From NCBI GenBank assembly GCA_023399215.1, contig JAEWQJ010000031.1, positions 1 through 64,000 of the forward strand: DNA of 64,000 nucleotides, in the 5' to 3' direction. Shown here piece after piece: positions 17,241 through 26,394 of this stretch. Under the pieces are notes generated by a model, which worked only from the letters and a program-made list of their open reading frames with translations, did not search any database and was not told where the DNA came from. Position 1 is the first letter of the stretch. Each line of letters starts with the position of its first letter. This DNA comes from Methanobacteriota archaeon (GTDB taxonomy: Archaea; Halobacteriota; Methanosarcinia; Methanosarcinales; Methanosarcinaceae). The translations under genes and the position numbers were made by a program.

Positions 17241-17769
17241 TCGTGATTCTAATTTTGCTTGGGCTATTTATTTTCAATATAAACAAAATTTTTAATGGCA
17301 TTAAATATTTTGCAGGTATTAATTTGAGTGAAACTTTATAAATATAATCCTATAAAGTATTAAATAAGTGTAAATATCATCCCATTAAGAAGCACTAAAT
17401 ATGTTTTTCATGTTACTTAATAAAATTAAAATGCTCTGAAGAAAGACTACAAGTACTAAATACAAGTTTCAGTGAAATATCCAAGGCTAAAGACTCTGGG
17501 ATTTATACTTCGTTTAAAACCCTGCTTTTCTCGTATAGGAGTCTCTGGTGTATCTAACCTTATGCATAACCTGCCCAATAGTATAAAGAATATATAGTAT
17601 ACTATTGAGGTAAAGCTGAAGGAAAACGAAAAGAGTATTTAATCTTCACGGCAATTTTGATGAAGCCGTCACCTACATTATAATCAAATATGTAAATTTA
17701 GGAACGGTCATAAGGTTTATTAAAAATAAAGACATTATGAAAAATAGATAGTTGCTCTCAAAATTAATT

Positions 17770-17912
17770 TAGAAGTAGATGGTAGGGCTACCGAGTCCCT
17801 ATTCTCGGACCCCTACCTGCGATCCAACCCAAAGATTAAGAGGAAACCCTATTACTCTTAATCTATAATCTTATAGTAGCGTGGGAATATATATCATAAC
17901 CGACCCAAAAAA
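17770..17912 (+). ncRNA. two-hairpin structured element, copy 3
   Basis: Hairpin 1 pairs GGTAGGG (17781-17787) with CCCTACC (17811-17817) and has a stronger inner stem, CCGAG/CTCGG, closing the same TCCCTATT loop. The linker TGCGATCCAACCCA and the hairpin 2 loop GAAACCCTATTA are unchanged. Hairpin 2 pairs AGATTAAGAG (17833-17842) with CTCTTAATCT (17855-17864). The tail CATAACCGACCCAAAAAAC is shared with copy 2. Loops and linker are better conserved than parts of the stems, which argues for selection on RNA rather than on DNA alone. Confidence 0.55.
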
Positions 17913-18053
17913 CTATTCATAACCTGAATTTTCAAACAGCTCTTGAATTTGTTTGACTGCGAAACTTTTAATGGTCTTAAAATATTCAATCAAAACATAA
18001 AATTTAATGCATTAAATTTGTAGTAAGCGCCATAAAAATCTTTTTTTGAAACT

Positions 18054-18155
18054 TCTCTAATCCCCTCACGCAAGCCAATCCAGGGATTAAGAGCTCTATA
18101 CCCTCAATTTGCATTCACTTTTATAATCATATGGAAATTAGATTCATAACCGGCT
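18054..18155 (+). ncRNA. decayed copy 4 of the two-hairpin element
   Basis: The segment retains CTCTAATCCCCTCACGCAAG-like sequence aligned to the 3' arm of hairpin 1 and the linker. It also keeps GGATTAAGAG aligned to hairpin 2 and a tail similar to copies 2 and 3 (CACTTTTATAATCATATGG, then TTCATAACCGG). The 5' half of hairpin 1 and the 3' arm of hairpin 2 are lost, so it is probably non-functional. Confidence 0.4.
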
Positions 18156-18537
18156 TGAACAAATACAGCATAACCATAGAGAATCTAAGTCCAGAAAAAA
18201 GGTTATTTGATTTTTCTCTGAAACTCCAAATGAAGCTGGCACCATAACTTTTGAACCACAAGCGGCGCAACTTTTGATCACGCATATAGAGTTTGGGGAC
18301 AAGATTTTCAAACTCAAACGTTTTTCGGATTTTCGGTCAAGCCTTTTTTTCAAAATGGTTGTTTGAAATGCTTATTGAAAATATAGTTTTGGCTTATTTA
18401 AAATAGAGTTTCTTGCCCGTAATTCAGCTTTTTTGAGGGAGCAAAAGGGGACTCGGAAGAGATATGCTGACTGCAGAAAAGGGAGGAGACATGGGTTATT
18501 CAAGCCCTTTAGTGCTCCAACCATTTTAATTATTCTT

Positions 18538-19716
18538 TTAGTAGGTTTTAAGATAGACTTTGAGTGGGGGGAAACCGTTAAAACACACGGAACTATAGCT
18601 CTGGGTATAGGCACCTGTCGTAAAGATGTATACGCGGTTTCCTTCTCGCATTGTATGAGGAAATGTATACTTGTGATGTTCATACAGAATATCCATGCTG
18701 TCACAGGTCGGGCCTGCAAGAATTACTTCTTCGGCACAACCCTTTTTATCACAGAAAATGGGGTATTTGATGCATTCATCAAGGGTTTCTATAAGGCCCC
18801 CGAATTTGCCAATGTCAAGATAAACCCATTTGTACTGGTTGAATCTGGCTTTTTTGGAGATCATTACAACTTCGCTTACTATTATGCCGGCATTGGCAAC
18901 CAGTGATCGTCCGGGTTCTATAATAATTTCAGGTAGCTCTTCTCCAAAGTCCTCATGTAAAAAGCGACGGATTTCTCCAGCATAGGTCTCAAGGTCATGA
19001 GCCTGATCCTGGTATTTTGCAGGAAAACCTCCACCAAGGTTGATCATTTTCAGATTTATACCTTTTTCAGCTACTGCCTCAAAAAGATACTTACATTTGG
19101 AAATGGCATTGTCCCACTGTCCAATGTCCCTCTGCTGGGAACCAACATGAAAAGAAATCCCATAAGGCTCAAGCCCTAACTTTTCAGCCTTCAGAATGAG
19201 CTTATATATCAGGTCAGGATGTGCACCGAACTTCTTTGAGAGAGGCCAGTCAGCCCCGTCGCTTTCAGTAAGGACACGAAAAAATACTCTTGAACCTGGG
19301 GCTTTTCTAGCTAACTTTTTCAGATCGCTGTCAGAGTCAGTAACGTAAAGCCTCACTCCTTTTTCATATGCGTACTCTATATCTTTCTCTTTTTTGATAG
19401 TATTGCCGTAACTGATCCTTTCAGGTTCTACCCCAAGCCTGAGAAGCTGATCAAGTTCATAAACCGTTGCTACATCAAAATTGGAGCCTTTACTTTTCAG
19501 GGCAAGCACAACCTCGTCCATGGGGTTAGCCTTTACAGCATAGTGAATTTTTGCAAAGGGCATGTGCTCTACAAGCTCGTCATAGCTTTGCTCTATCTTC
19601 TGGAGGTCAACAGTTAAAAATGGAGTTTCTTTACCACGGGAGAACTTTTTGATTCGGTTAAAATCATCTCTTGAAATGAAATCCTCCAGCGGAAACACAT
19701 AGTGCTCTTTTCTCAT
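18538..19716 (-). CDS. type III PLP-dependent decarboxylase (ornithine/lysine decarboxylase-like)
   Basis: This 392-residue alanine-racemase-fold enzyme of the eukaryotic-type ODC family has the PLP lysine in YAVKANPMDEV near residue 62. It also has the glycine loop GGGFPAKY, the phosphate-binding motif EPGRSLVANAG and the catalytic cysteine in GPTCDSMDILYE near 340. These match ornithine/lysine/diaminopimelate-type decarboxylases that give polyamine precursors. The missing C-terminal DAP signature and the CDS motif favour ornithine or lysine as substrate. GGGAG precedes the ATG. An APC permease gene lies upstream on the same strand with a 527-nt gap, so a functional link is possible but cotranscription is doubtful. 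Confidence 0.85.
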   Translation of the reverse strand: MRKEHYVFPLEDFISRDDFNRIKKFSRGKETPFLTVDLQKIEQSYDELVEHMPFAKIHYAVKANPMDEVVLALKSKGSNFDVATVYELDQLLRLGVEPERISYGNTIKKEKDIEYAYEKGVRLYVTDSDSDLKKLARKAPGSRVFFRVLTESDGADWPLSKKFGAHPDLIYKLILKAEKLGLEPYGISFHVGSQQRDIGQWDNAISKCKYLFEAVAEKGINLKMINLGGGFPAKYQDQAHDLETYAGEIRRFLHEDFGEELPEIIIEPGRSLVANAGIIVSEVVMISKKARFNQYKWVYLDIGKFGGLIETLDECIKYPIFCDKKGCAEEVILAGPTCDSMDILYEHHKYTFPHTMREGNRVYIFTTGAYTQSYSSVCFNGFPPLKVYLKTY

Positions 19717-20243
19717 ATCTACTCCCTTCTAAAATTAAAACTAATATACGCTCAAACTATATGCATACTAGTTAATAATTTTTAGTATCTTGATTATTTG
19801 TAATGATTATTCAATTTAGAACCAATTATTTTGATAATTAACGAAATAAAGCGATTCAAATAGGATTTTATGTATATAAAACTAATTCTCGGTGAATATC
19901 AAGACATGAAAATAACTGAAATCAATAGATATTTAATAAAAATAGTCATATCTTAATAAAAGACCTAATTAAACCCTTTTTTTGTATTAAAGGCACCAAA
20001 AATCCGTTTATCTGCGCAGAAGACACGAGAAATCTTAGATATTCTCAGAATATTCAAAAACGATTTTTTATCCAAAAAAGAAACATTAGGGATTCAAAAG
20101 GAAATAGGAGCTTAATTAAGCGATTAAAAGGTTATAAACCTTTTTTTTATTCATATTATTTAGAAGCAACTCATTTTAATCCATTTCATGAAAAGCCAGA
20201 CTTGTAAAGTTAAAAAATAAATTTAGCATGTTTCCAGTAGATT
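19717..20243. other. A+T-rich intergenic region
   Basis: The region lies between the decarboxylase and permease genes, both on the minus strand. No gene, repeat or strong hairpin is seen. It presumably carries the decarboxylase promoter and the permease 3' end. Confidence 0.4.
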
Positions 20244-21512
20244 TTATCTGGTTCTGAACAGCACTACCAGTATCCCGATTCCTACAAACACGAGACCGTA
20301 AGTTATAACTTCCAGACTTAACTGCAAAAAAAGAAATACAGTCGAAAGGGCTCCAAGAAACGGAATCAAGGGAAAACGGCCAATATTCAGGGGAACCGTA
20401 AAAGGGCGATTTCTTCTGGGGTCAGTATAACGAAGTTTTATCAGAGAAAGATTAACCATAAAAAAGATAATAAAAATCATAAAATTAGAAATATTTGCTA
20501 CGATTGCAATATCCCTGAATAGCACAAACAGGGCTGAAAGAAAGGAAATTCCTAAAATTGCGACCCATGGTGTCCGGTAACTTGGGTGTACTCGTGAAAG
20601 AAATTTGGGGAGCGATCCTGAATCTGCCATGCCATATACAATCCTTGACCCTCCAAGCATGACCACAAGTACAGTATTCATAGTGGAAAAAAGGGCGATC
20701 CAGGACATGAGAATAAAAGCCTTATTTCCTAGAGAAATAGCCACAACATCCGCAAGGGGAGCATCTGAAAGTCCAAGAACCCGAAAGTCAAGCACGCTTA
20801 CGGCAGTTATTGCCACGCATATGTACAGGAAAACCGTAACAAAGATGGCAACAAGTAGGGCTTTTGGAGTTGTTTTTTCGGCTTTTTTTGTTTCCTGGGA
20901 TAATCGTACAATATCTTCAAAACCGAGAAATGCGAAAAAAATCAGAGTTGAAGCCTTGAATATTCCTGCCAGGTCTGGAGCTTCGAGATAATTTACCATT
21001 CCAAGGTAAGGGAGTCCTGTATAAATTACAATTAGAAGCCCTGACACTTCGATAAAACTTATGAGAATAGCCAGCCTGGCAGATTCCTTGATCCCGTAAA
21101 CCATGATGGGGCTGAGAAAGATAAACAGGCCTAGAGTCCCTGTCAAATATCCACTCCCGAAAAGGTTGCTGAAATACCTGCCAAACCCGAGGGCGACAGC
21201 AGAACTCGTTATTGCCACAAAATATATGACAAGTATCCCAACAAACAGGCCAATACGTTCTCCAAAAGCTCTTCTTACGAATCCATATTCTGCTCCAGCC
21301 CCTGGAAACATGGAGGCGAGTTCCATATAGCTAAGGGCGGAAAGTGTGGCCGTTGCACCAGCAAACAAAAAAGAAAACCAGACCATATTGCCTGCAAGCC
21401 CTGCAGCTTTTCCCATAAGCACGTAGATTCCGGCTCCTAGAATATTGCCAATTGCTACCAGAATGACCTCCAGCAGAGTTAGTTCCTTTTTCAGTTCTGA
21501 CTCCTCTTTCAT
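20244..21512 (-). CDS. APC-superfamily amino-acid/polyamine permease
   Basis: This 422-residue integral membrane protein has about 12 predicted hydrophobic segments. It opens with the APC signature (LLEVILVAIGNILGAGIYVL) and contains GAGAEYGFVRRAFGE in loop 2-3 and FFAFLGFEDIVRLSQE in the sixth segment, typical of amino-acid/cation symporters or exchangers. An in-frame ATG at 21587 would add 25 hydrophobic residues with a weak RBS. The ATG at 21512 is preferred because family members start with a short polar N-terminus before TM1 and GGGGC lies 6 nt upstream. The substrate is unknown; the downstream PLP decarboxylase suggests an amino acid or polyamine. Confidence 0.82.
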   Translation of the reverse strand: MKEESELKKELTLLEVILVAIGNILGAGIYVLMGKAAGLAGNMVWFSFLFAGATATLSALSYMELASMFPGAGAEYGFVRRAFGERIGLFVGILVIYFVAITSSAVALGFGRYFSNLFGSGYLTGTLGLFIFLSPIMVYGIKESARLAILISFIEVSGLLIVIYTGLPYLGMVNYLEAPDLAGIFKASTLIFFAFLGFEDIVRLSQETKKAEKTTPKALLVAIFVTVFLYICVAITAVSVLDFRVLGLSDAPLADVVAISLGNKAFILMSWIALFSTMNTVLVVMLGGSRIVYGMADSGSLPKFLSRVHPSYRTPWVAILGISFLSALFVLFRDIAIVANISNFMIFIIFFMVNLSLIKLRYTDPRRNRPFTVPLNIGRFPLIPFLGALSTVFLFLQLSLEVITYGLVFVGIGILVVLFRTR

Positions 21513-21720
21513 AATAAGCCCCGCGCCAAAACTTGAAAAACTCAAGTACAAAAATAATAAAAGTAATAAATAATAGAAATGGAACATTTACCTGTCAGAA
21601 AGACTATCCTATGAGAAGCTGTGATTACTTTCTATTAACTGGTTCTCAAGAGTTCTCTTTTCGAGAATTTAGAAGTTTTATCATTGAGTAGCTCCACGGA
21701 AGGCTGCTGAAAAAAGCTAA

Positions 21721-21774
21721 GTAAGGTCTCCAGGATAGACTAACCGGATTTTGTCGGGCTGAGAGATACCTTAC
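21721..21774 (-). terminator. extended hairpin downstream of fprA
   Basis: GTAAGGT and ACCTTAC close a 54-nt structure that continues as CTC/GAG after a 2-nt bulge. Read on the minus strand it stands about 70 nt after the fprA stop and is followed by CTTAGCTTTTTTC, so it is a likely terminator. The CTGAGAGATACC segment visible on the plus strand only superficially recalls a TPP riboswitch. Confidence 0.4.
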
Positions 21775-21842
21775 ACTCAAGCTTAAAATAAAGATTTTCA
21801 GGTTATAATTTCATTTTCAGGTTTTAATGACACATTTTCAGG

Positions 21843-23024
21843 TTATAATTTCATTTTCTTGGCGAGTTCTCGGCCGATTTCTTCAACCTTTTTCAAATCT
21901 TCTTCCCTGGGTTTGCCCTTTACCTGAAGGGTTCCAACAATTTCCATCTTTGAGGGAACCAATATTTCTCCTGCTTGCTTCAGAGCGCCTCCACCCCAGC
22001 CGAAAGATCCAAGTATAACTCCATATTTTGCAGGCGGCTTGAGAGCTTTTACCAGGTAAGTGCCATAAAGGGCAAGAGGATGCATGCCTGCAAGGACAGT
22101 TGGAGCTCCAATGATAACAGCGCGGGAATCAACCAGTTCTCTTGCAATATCTCCTGTATTCGCAACTTCAAGGTCATAGATTCTGACATCTATGCCTTCT
22201 TTCAGTAATGTTTCTGCGATTGTCCTGACCATTAGTTTTGTGGAGCCCCACATACTCACATAGACAATAATAGCTTTATTTTCGGTCTTTCCTGCAGTCC
22301 ATTTTGCGTAGGGCTCAAGTATACGCTTAGGGTTTTTATAAATAGGTCCATGGCTCGGCGCAATAATTGCGATATCAAGATCCTTAATATTTTCAAGGGC
22401 TTTTGCCCCCATTTTCCCAAAAGGCATCATGATTTCCCCATAATAGCTTTTTGCAAGAGGAATAAGGTCTTCCAGATCCTCATCATAAGTGCCCTGGGCT
22501 GTGTGAGCCCCAAAGAAATCACATGGAAAAAGGATCCTGTCTTCAGGTAGGTATGTGAACATGGTTTCAGGCCAGTGGAGCCAGGGAGCCTCAATAAAGT
22601 GCAGGGTTTTTCCTCCCAAATCAATAGTATCTCCATCGGCAACGATTTTGATCCGGTCGTCTGGCAGATCATGGTAAAGGCTTGCCATTTTTACGCCTCT
22701 TTCTGTGGTAACAAGCACAGAGTCGGGAGCCCGATCCATAATATAACGAATTGAACTGGAGTGGTCGGGTTCGGCATGATTCATAATCAGGTAGTCCAGT
22801 TTTTCTAGGGTGGAAACCAGATTTATCTTATCTTTGAACTCCTCTTCAAAACCAGGGTTTACGGTATCAATAAGCGCTGTTTTTTCTTCTCCCCTCACAA
22901 GATAAGCGTTGTAGCTTGTTCCCTGAGGCAGCGGAACCAGAGCATCAAACATTCTGCGGCTCCAATCTTTTGCCCCAACCCAGAATACATCTTTAGCAAT
23001 TTCAGGAACACTGTAAATCTCCAT
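21843..23024 (-). CDS. fprA: F420H2 oxidase / A-type flavodiiron protein
   Basis: This 393-residue protein is an FprA-type flavodiiron protein, a four-electron F420H2:O2 oxidoreductase that detoxifies oxygen in methanogens. Residues 1-245 form the metallo-beta-lactamase diiron domain, with ligands in NHAEPDHSSSI near 80-90 and in HWPETMF, LFPCDFFGAH and PSHGPIY. Residues about 250-393 form the flavodoxin FMN domain (VYVSMWGSTKLM and SFGWGGGALKQ). The start is set at 23024 because GGAGGTA lies 6 nt upstream; the ATG-like extension at 23039 overlaps that RBS. The gene is transcribed alone. Confidence 0.93.
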   Translation of the reverse strand: MEIYSVPEIAKDVFWVGAKDWSRRMFDALVPLPQGTSYNAYLVRGEEKTALIDTVNPGFEEEFKDKINLVSTLEKLDYLIMNHAEPDHSSSIRYIMDRAPDSVLVTTERGVKMASLYHDLPDDRIKIVADGDTIDLGGKTLHFIEAPWLHWPETMFTYLPEDRILFPCDFFGAHTAQGTYDEDLEDLIPLAKSYYGEIMMPFGKMGAKALENIKDLDIAIIAPSHGPIYKNPKRILEPYAKWTAGKTENKAIIVYVSMWGSTKLMVRTIAETLLKEGIDVRIYDLEVANTGDIARELVDSRAVIIGAPTVLAGMHPLALYGTYLVKALKPPAKYGVILGSFGWGGGALKQAGEILVPSKMEIVGTLQVKGKPREEDLKKVEEIGRELAKKMKL

Positions 23025-23482
23025 ATTTTTTACCTCCATACTCCCAATGCAGTAAAATGGCTCAAAATAAGAAGCAGATAAGATGTCTGCATCTATCAGT
23101 CTGAAAACTGGATTTATTTAATGACTAATTTAATAACTATATTGTATTTGTCCGATATATTTATTAGGCAAAACTCTTAACTGGTAAAACCTTAGATTTT
23201 AACTGATTTTTAACTCGTAAGGAAATAGTAACTCTAAATAAATTAAAATGGGGCTGTATCCGTCTTCTCTTTTTTATTGTATTTTTTTGGAAAAATTAAA
23301 AAAAGAAAAACTTTATATAGACAGCAGTAAGTTATCTTCTTCCTAGCAGGCAAGAGTTAACAAAATTATGTCCACTGTGGCAATCCTTGAGCCTGAAATA
23401 TATTCGGTATTGAAATGAGGCTTTAATACCTAGAATATTACGGTTACCTAGAACATTGCAGTTAAAAAAAGAAGGGATAATT
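23025..23482. promoter_or_regulatory. divergent promoter region of fprA and the glutamine-synthetase gene
   Basis: A strong TATA box for the rightward gene (CTTTATATAG, TTTATATA at 23312-23319) predicts initiation near 23345 and a leader of about 140 nt. Two direct repeats of TACCTAGAA followed by (T/C)ATT lie in the leader at about 23428 and 23448. No operator could be assigned with confidence. Confidence 0.5.
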
Positions 23483-25003
23483 ATGAAAGCATCATCCGTA
23501 GAATTGAATCCTAATAAACTGGTACAGTACCTCAACAAACCAGCAAGCGAATTCACCAAAGACGACATTATAAAGTTCATAAAGGAAAACGGCATTAAGA
23601 TGCTGACTTTCCGTTATATTGGTGGAGATGGAAGACTCAAAGCTCTCGCCTTTGTGATCAGAGACGAAGAACATCTTGACAACTTGCTTTCCGCTGGTGA
23701 GAGAGTCGATGGATCAAGCCTTTTTACATACATCGAAGCAGACTCAAGCGATCTCTATGTCCTTCCTAAATACAGGACTGCCTTCGTGAATCCTTTTGAA
23801 GAAATCCCAACTCTGGATATCCTCTGTTCCTACTTCGACAAAGACGGAAATCCTCTCGCAAGCTCTTCCGAAACCGTCATGAAGAAAGCAGCCCAGGTCC
23901 TGACCGAGAAGACAGGCTACGAACTTCAGTCGATGGGCGAACTCGAATACTACATCATCGCCAACAAAGAAGACGTCAATATGGCTTTCCCAGCCGTTGA
24001 CCAGCAAGGATACCACGAATCTAATCCCTTCACCAAATTCGACCAGCTCAGAAAGGAAGCAATGATGTACATCTCCGAAGCTGGCGGAAAAATCAAGTAC
24101 GGACACTCTGAAGTCGGAAACTTTACTGACGACAAATACTACTATGAGCAGAACGAAATCGAATTCGAGACTGACTCACTTGAGAACACTGTCGACCGTC
24201 TGCTTATCGCAAAGTGGATGCTCAGGATGCTTGCCGACCAGTACGGTGTAATTGTAAGCTTTGCTCCAAAGATTACTGTCGGAAAAGCTGGAAGCGGGCT
24301 GCACGTCCACATGAAGCTCCTGAAGGACGGAAAGAGTGTTATGGTCGAGAACGGCGGAGTTAGCGACACTGCAAAAACTGCAATAGCCGGTATTCTTGAC
24401 ATTGCAGCAGGCATTACTGCTTTTGGAAACAGAATTCCTACATCCTACCTGCGTCTTGTACCTCACCAGGAAGCTCCTACCAACATTTGCTGGGGAGACA
24501 GGAACCGCTCTGCTCTGATCCGTGTGCCTCTTGGTTGGTTCGCTGAAGAATCCAGCAAGATGGTAGCTCTCGCTAACCCGAACTATAGTGAAGAGTTCAA
24601 GAGCCACAGCTACAAGTCTACTTTTGAATTCCGTGCCGCAGACCCCTCAGCTGACCTTTACCTCCTGATGGCATCCTTTGCTGTAGGTATCCGCCACGGC
24701 TTTGAAATGGACAATGCCCTTGATGTTGCAAAGAAGCTCTACATTGATGTCAACATTTTCAAGGACGAACACAAGGACAGACTTGCCCAGCTTGAGCACC
24801 TGCCTGCATCCTGCTACGAGTCCGCTCAGGCCCTGAAGAAGCTGAAAGACATCTTCATGGAGTATGATGTCTTCACCGAAGGTATGATTAACGACAATAT
24901 ACAGTACCTTGAAGGTCTCGACGACAACCAGCTCAGTGAGAGACTCTACGGTAAGAACGAAGAAATCAGGAAACTTGTGGACTCTTACATCCACATTGGA
25001 TAA
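23483..25003 (+). CDS. glnA: glutamine synthetase family protein, long divergent form
   Basis: This 506-residue enzyme of the glutamine synthetase superfamily has the N-terminal beta-grasp domain (about 30-130) and the catalytic core. Core motifs include GELEYYI, the ATP-site segment GSGLHVHMKLLKDGKS and the active-site region SYLRLVPHQEAPTN with NRSALIRVP. It is about 60 residues longer than typical archaeal GlnA (about 445) and diverges in the C-terminal third, so it may be a GlnA2-like paralogue rather than the main assimilatory enzyme. The ATG at 23483 is used, since upstream codons have no RBS. Codon use is rich in C-ending codons, suggesting high expression. A 13-bp hairpin follows. Confidence 0.8.
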   Translation: MKASSVELNPNKLVQYLNKPASEFTKDDIIKFIKENGIKMLTFRYIGGDGRLKALAFVIRDEEHLDNLLSAGERVDGSSLFTYIEADSSDLYVLPKYRTAFVNPFEEIPTLDILCSYFDKDGNPLASSSETVMKKAAQVLTEKTGYELQSMGELEYYIIANKEDVNMAFPAVDQQGYHESNPFTKFDQLRKEAMMYISEAGGKIKYGHSEVGNFTDDKYYYEQNEIEFETDSLENTVDRLLIAKWMLRMLADQYGVIVSFAPKITVGKAGSGLHVHMKLLKDGKSVMVENGGVSDTAKTAIAGILDIAAGITAFGNRIPTSYLRLVPHQEAPTNICWGDRNRSALIRVPLGWFAEESSKMVALANPNYSEEFKSHSYKSTFEFRAADPSADLYLLMASFAVGIRHGFEMDNALDVAKKLYIDVNIFKDEHKDRLAQLEHLPASCYESAQALKKLKDIFMEYDVFTEGMINDNIQYLEGLDDNQLSERLYGKNEEIRKLVDSYIHIG

Positions 25004-25044
25004 TCCTGTTTCCGTACATTAAAAATCTTTTTCTATAGAAAAAT

Positions 25045-25078
25045 GCAGAGTCCTGCTTCTCAGGGAGCAGGGTTCTGC
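25045..25078 (+). terminator. terminator of the glutamine-synthetase gene
   Basis: A 13-bp stem with two G-T wobbles (GCAGAGTCCTGCT with AGCAGGGTTCTGC) and an 8-nt loop is followed within 10 nt by a run of T. It lies 42 nt after the stop codon. Confidence 0.7.
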
Positions 25079-25383
25079 CAATAGTATTTTTTCTGAAAAT
25101 TTTCTAAAAGCACTATTCTGTCAAGTTTTCTGAAAAAAGTAAGCTTCTTGCTGCTTTTACCAGATATTTCGTTACTTTTCGCTTACGGTTCGTACTGCTT
25201 TTTACTTCAGATCTCTTTTTACTCTTCACTTCAGTTTTTTACCTCAGATTTTACCTCAGTTCTTAATAACACTTCATAGCCTATTCGGTTTTACTCCCAT
25301 ACTGTGCGGTACGGGGTTGGCTTTATCTATCTTAACGAAATCTATAGGGGACGTAAAGTGATAAGGACTCGAATTGATCAGAA
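25079..25383. other. intergenic spacer
   Basis: The spacer is T-rich with loosely repeated TTTTTACTTCAG/TTTTACCTCAG segments at about 25200-25262. No gene is seen. It presumably holds the dtdA promoter. Confidence 0.4.
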
Positions 25384-26304
25384 ATGACAGAAAACAGCAA
25401 TCCAGAAAACCCCGAGAGCCAGAAAAAAACCCTCTCCGAAACTCCGATCCCAAAAATAACAATCATCTGTTCTGCTCCCGACCTTGCCAGTCAGAACATT
25501 AAGACCCAACTTTTAAACCTCATAGAATGGAAACTCCTCAAGCTCCCTGAAAATTCCGGATTCTCTGCAGCCAGGGAATCGCAGGACGGAAAATTCAGAC
25601 TTGTTGATATTGAGGAAACGCATGTCTTCCAGGACGGACTTGACAGAAAACTTGAAAATGCAGGGTTTCCAGCTTCTCTTATAATTTTCGCATCTAAACA
25701 TCGGAGCAAAGAGGAGATTTCTTCCCTTACCGTACACTGTACAGGGAATCCCTCAGACGATGTAAGGCTTGGAGGTTGCCCGAAATCTCTTGCAGTCTCT
25801 TCTCCGGCTGCTATGAAATCCATCCTTGTGGAAATGAAGCGCCTGGCTGAGCAAAAAGGCCTTAAGTACGATGTTACTCTTGAAGTGACCCACCATGGAC
25901 CGACTGAGCTTTCCGTTCCTTCACTTTATGCCGAAATAGGAAGCACTGAAGTGCAATGGAAAGATCCTGAGGCAGGAGAGGTTGCTGCAAAAGCTATCCT
26001 CGCAGTCTCCCTTGAAAAAGTACCGGTTGCCGTCGGTTTTGGAGGTGGACATTATGCCATGCGCCAGACAAAGCTTTTGTTTGAAACCGGAATTTCTTTT
26101 GGGCACAATTTCCCTAAGTACAAGCTTGAATTTGTGGATGAAGCCCTGATCAGACAAGCAATTGAAAAATCAAAGGCTGATTTTGTTTATTTTGACCGGA
26201 AATCCATGAAAAGTGAAGAAAGGAAAAAGATTTCCGAAATCCTTGAGAAACTGGGGCTCAGTGTCCTTAAAGAATCAGAGATCAGGGAAAAATATGGAAA
26301 TTAA
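25384..26304 (+). CDS. dtdA: D-aminoacyl-tRNA deacylase, archaeal type (DTD2)
   Basis: This 306-residue protein of the DtdA/GEK1 family hydrolyses D-aminoacyl-tRNA and so keeps D-amino acids out of translation. Family signatures include FASKHRSKEEISSLTVHCTGN near 100-120, LEVTHHGPTELSVPSLYAEIG near 170-190 and VAVGFGGGHYA near 220. The His-rich motifs form the zinc-associated active site. It carries about 20 extra residues at the N-terminus (MTENSNPENPESQKK) that look unstructured; the real start could be later. No clear RBS precedes the ATG. The next gene follows after 90 nt on the same strand. Confidence 0.9.
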   Translation: MTENSNPENPESQKKTLSETPIPKITIICSAPDLASQNIKTQLLNLIEWKLLKLPENSGFSAARESQDGKFRLVDIEETHVFQDGLDRKLENAGFPASLIIFASKHRSKEEISSLTVHCTGNPSDDVRLGGCPKSLAVSSPAAMKSILVEMKRLAEQKGLKYDVTLEVTHHGPTELSVPSLYAEIGSTEVQWKDPEAGEVAAKAILAVSLEKVPVAVGFGGGHYAMRQTKLLFETGISFGHNFPKYKLEFVDEALIRQAIEKSKADFVYFDRKSMKSEERKKISEILEKLGLSVLKESEIREKYGN

Positions 26305-26394
26305 CATTAAAACAAACTTTCAAACAAATCCAATTCTCCAGAAAAGTTGTGTTACTGCATGTATGGAGCACTCCAGTACACAGGAAGAGATACA

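Larger units (their letters stand above)
16641..18537. other. 1.9-kb gene-free region carrying the repeated two-hairpin elements
   Basis: No credible protein gene occurs here; small open frames at 16678-16884 and 18144-18353 have no recognisable content. The region contains degenerate CAGTTTATTGGAGAA repeats (16914-16985), two adjacent two-hairpin elements (17001-17240), 530 bp of A+T-rich DNA, a third element (17770-17912) and a decayed fourth (18054-18155). DNA similarity extends downstream of elements 2 and 3, with shared stretches around CATAACCGACCCAAAAAAC and TTTTTAATGG followed by TTAAATATT, so the elements arose by duplication of a unit of at least 230 bp. Confidence 0.7.

Noticed and set aside
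21721..21774. TPP-riboswitch-like CTGAGA...ACC segment
   Set aside because: The rest of the THI-box consensus is absent, the strand is opposite to the flanking genes, and the position fits a terminator of fprA.
23428..23460. Possible nitrogen-regulator (NrpR) operator upstream of the glutamine-synthetase gene
   Set aside because: The direct repeats seen there are not palindromic and do not match an operator consensus I can state with certainty.
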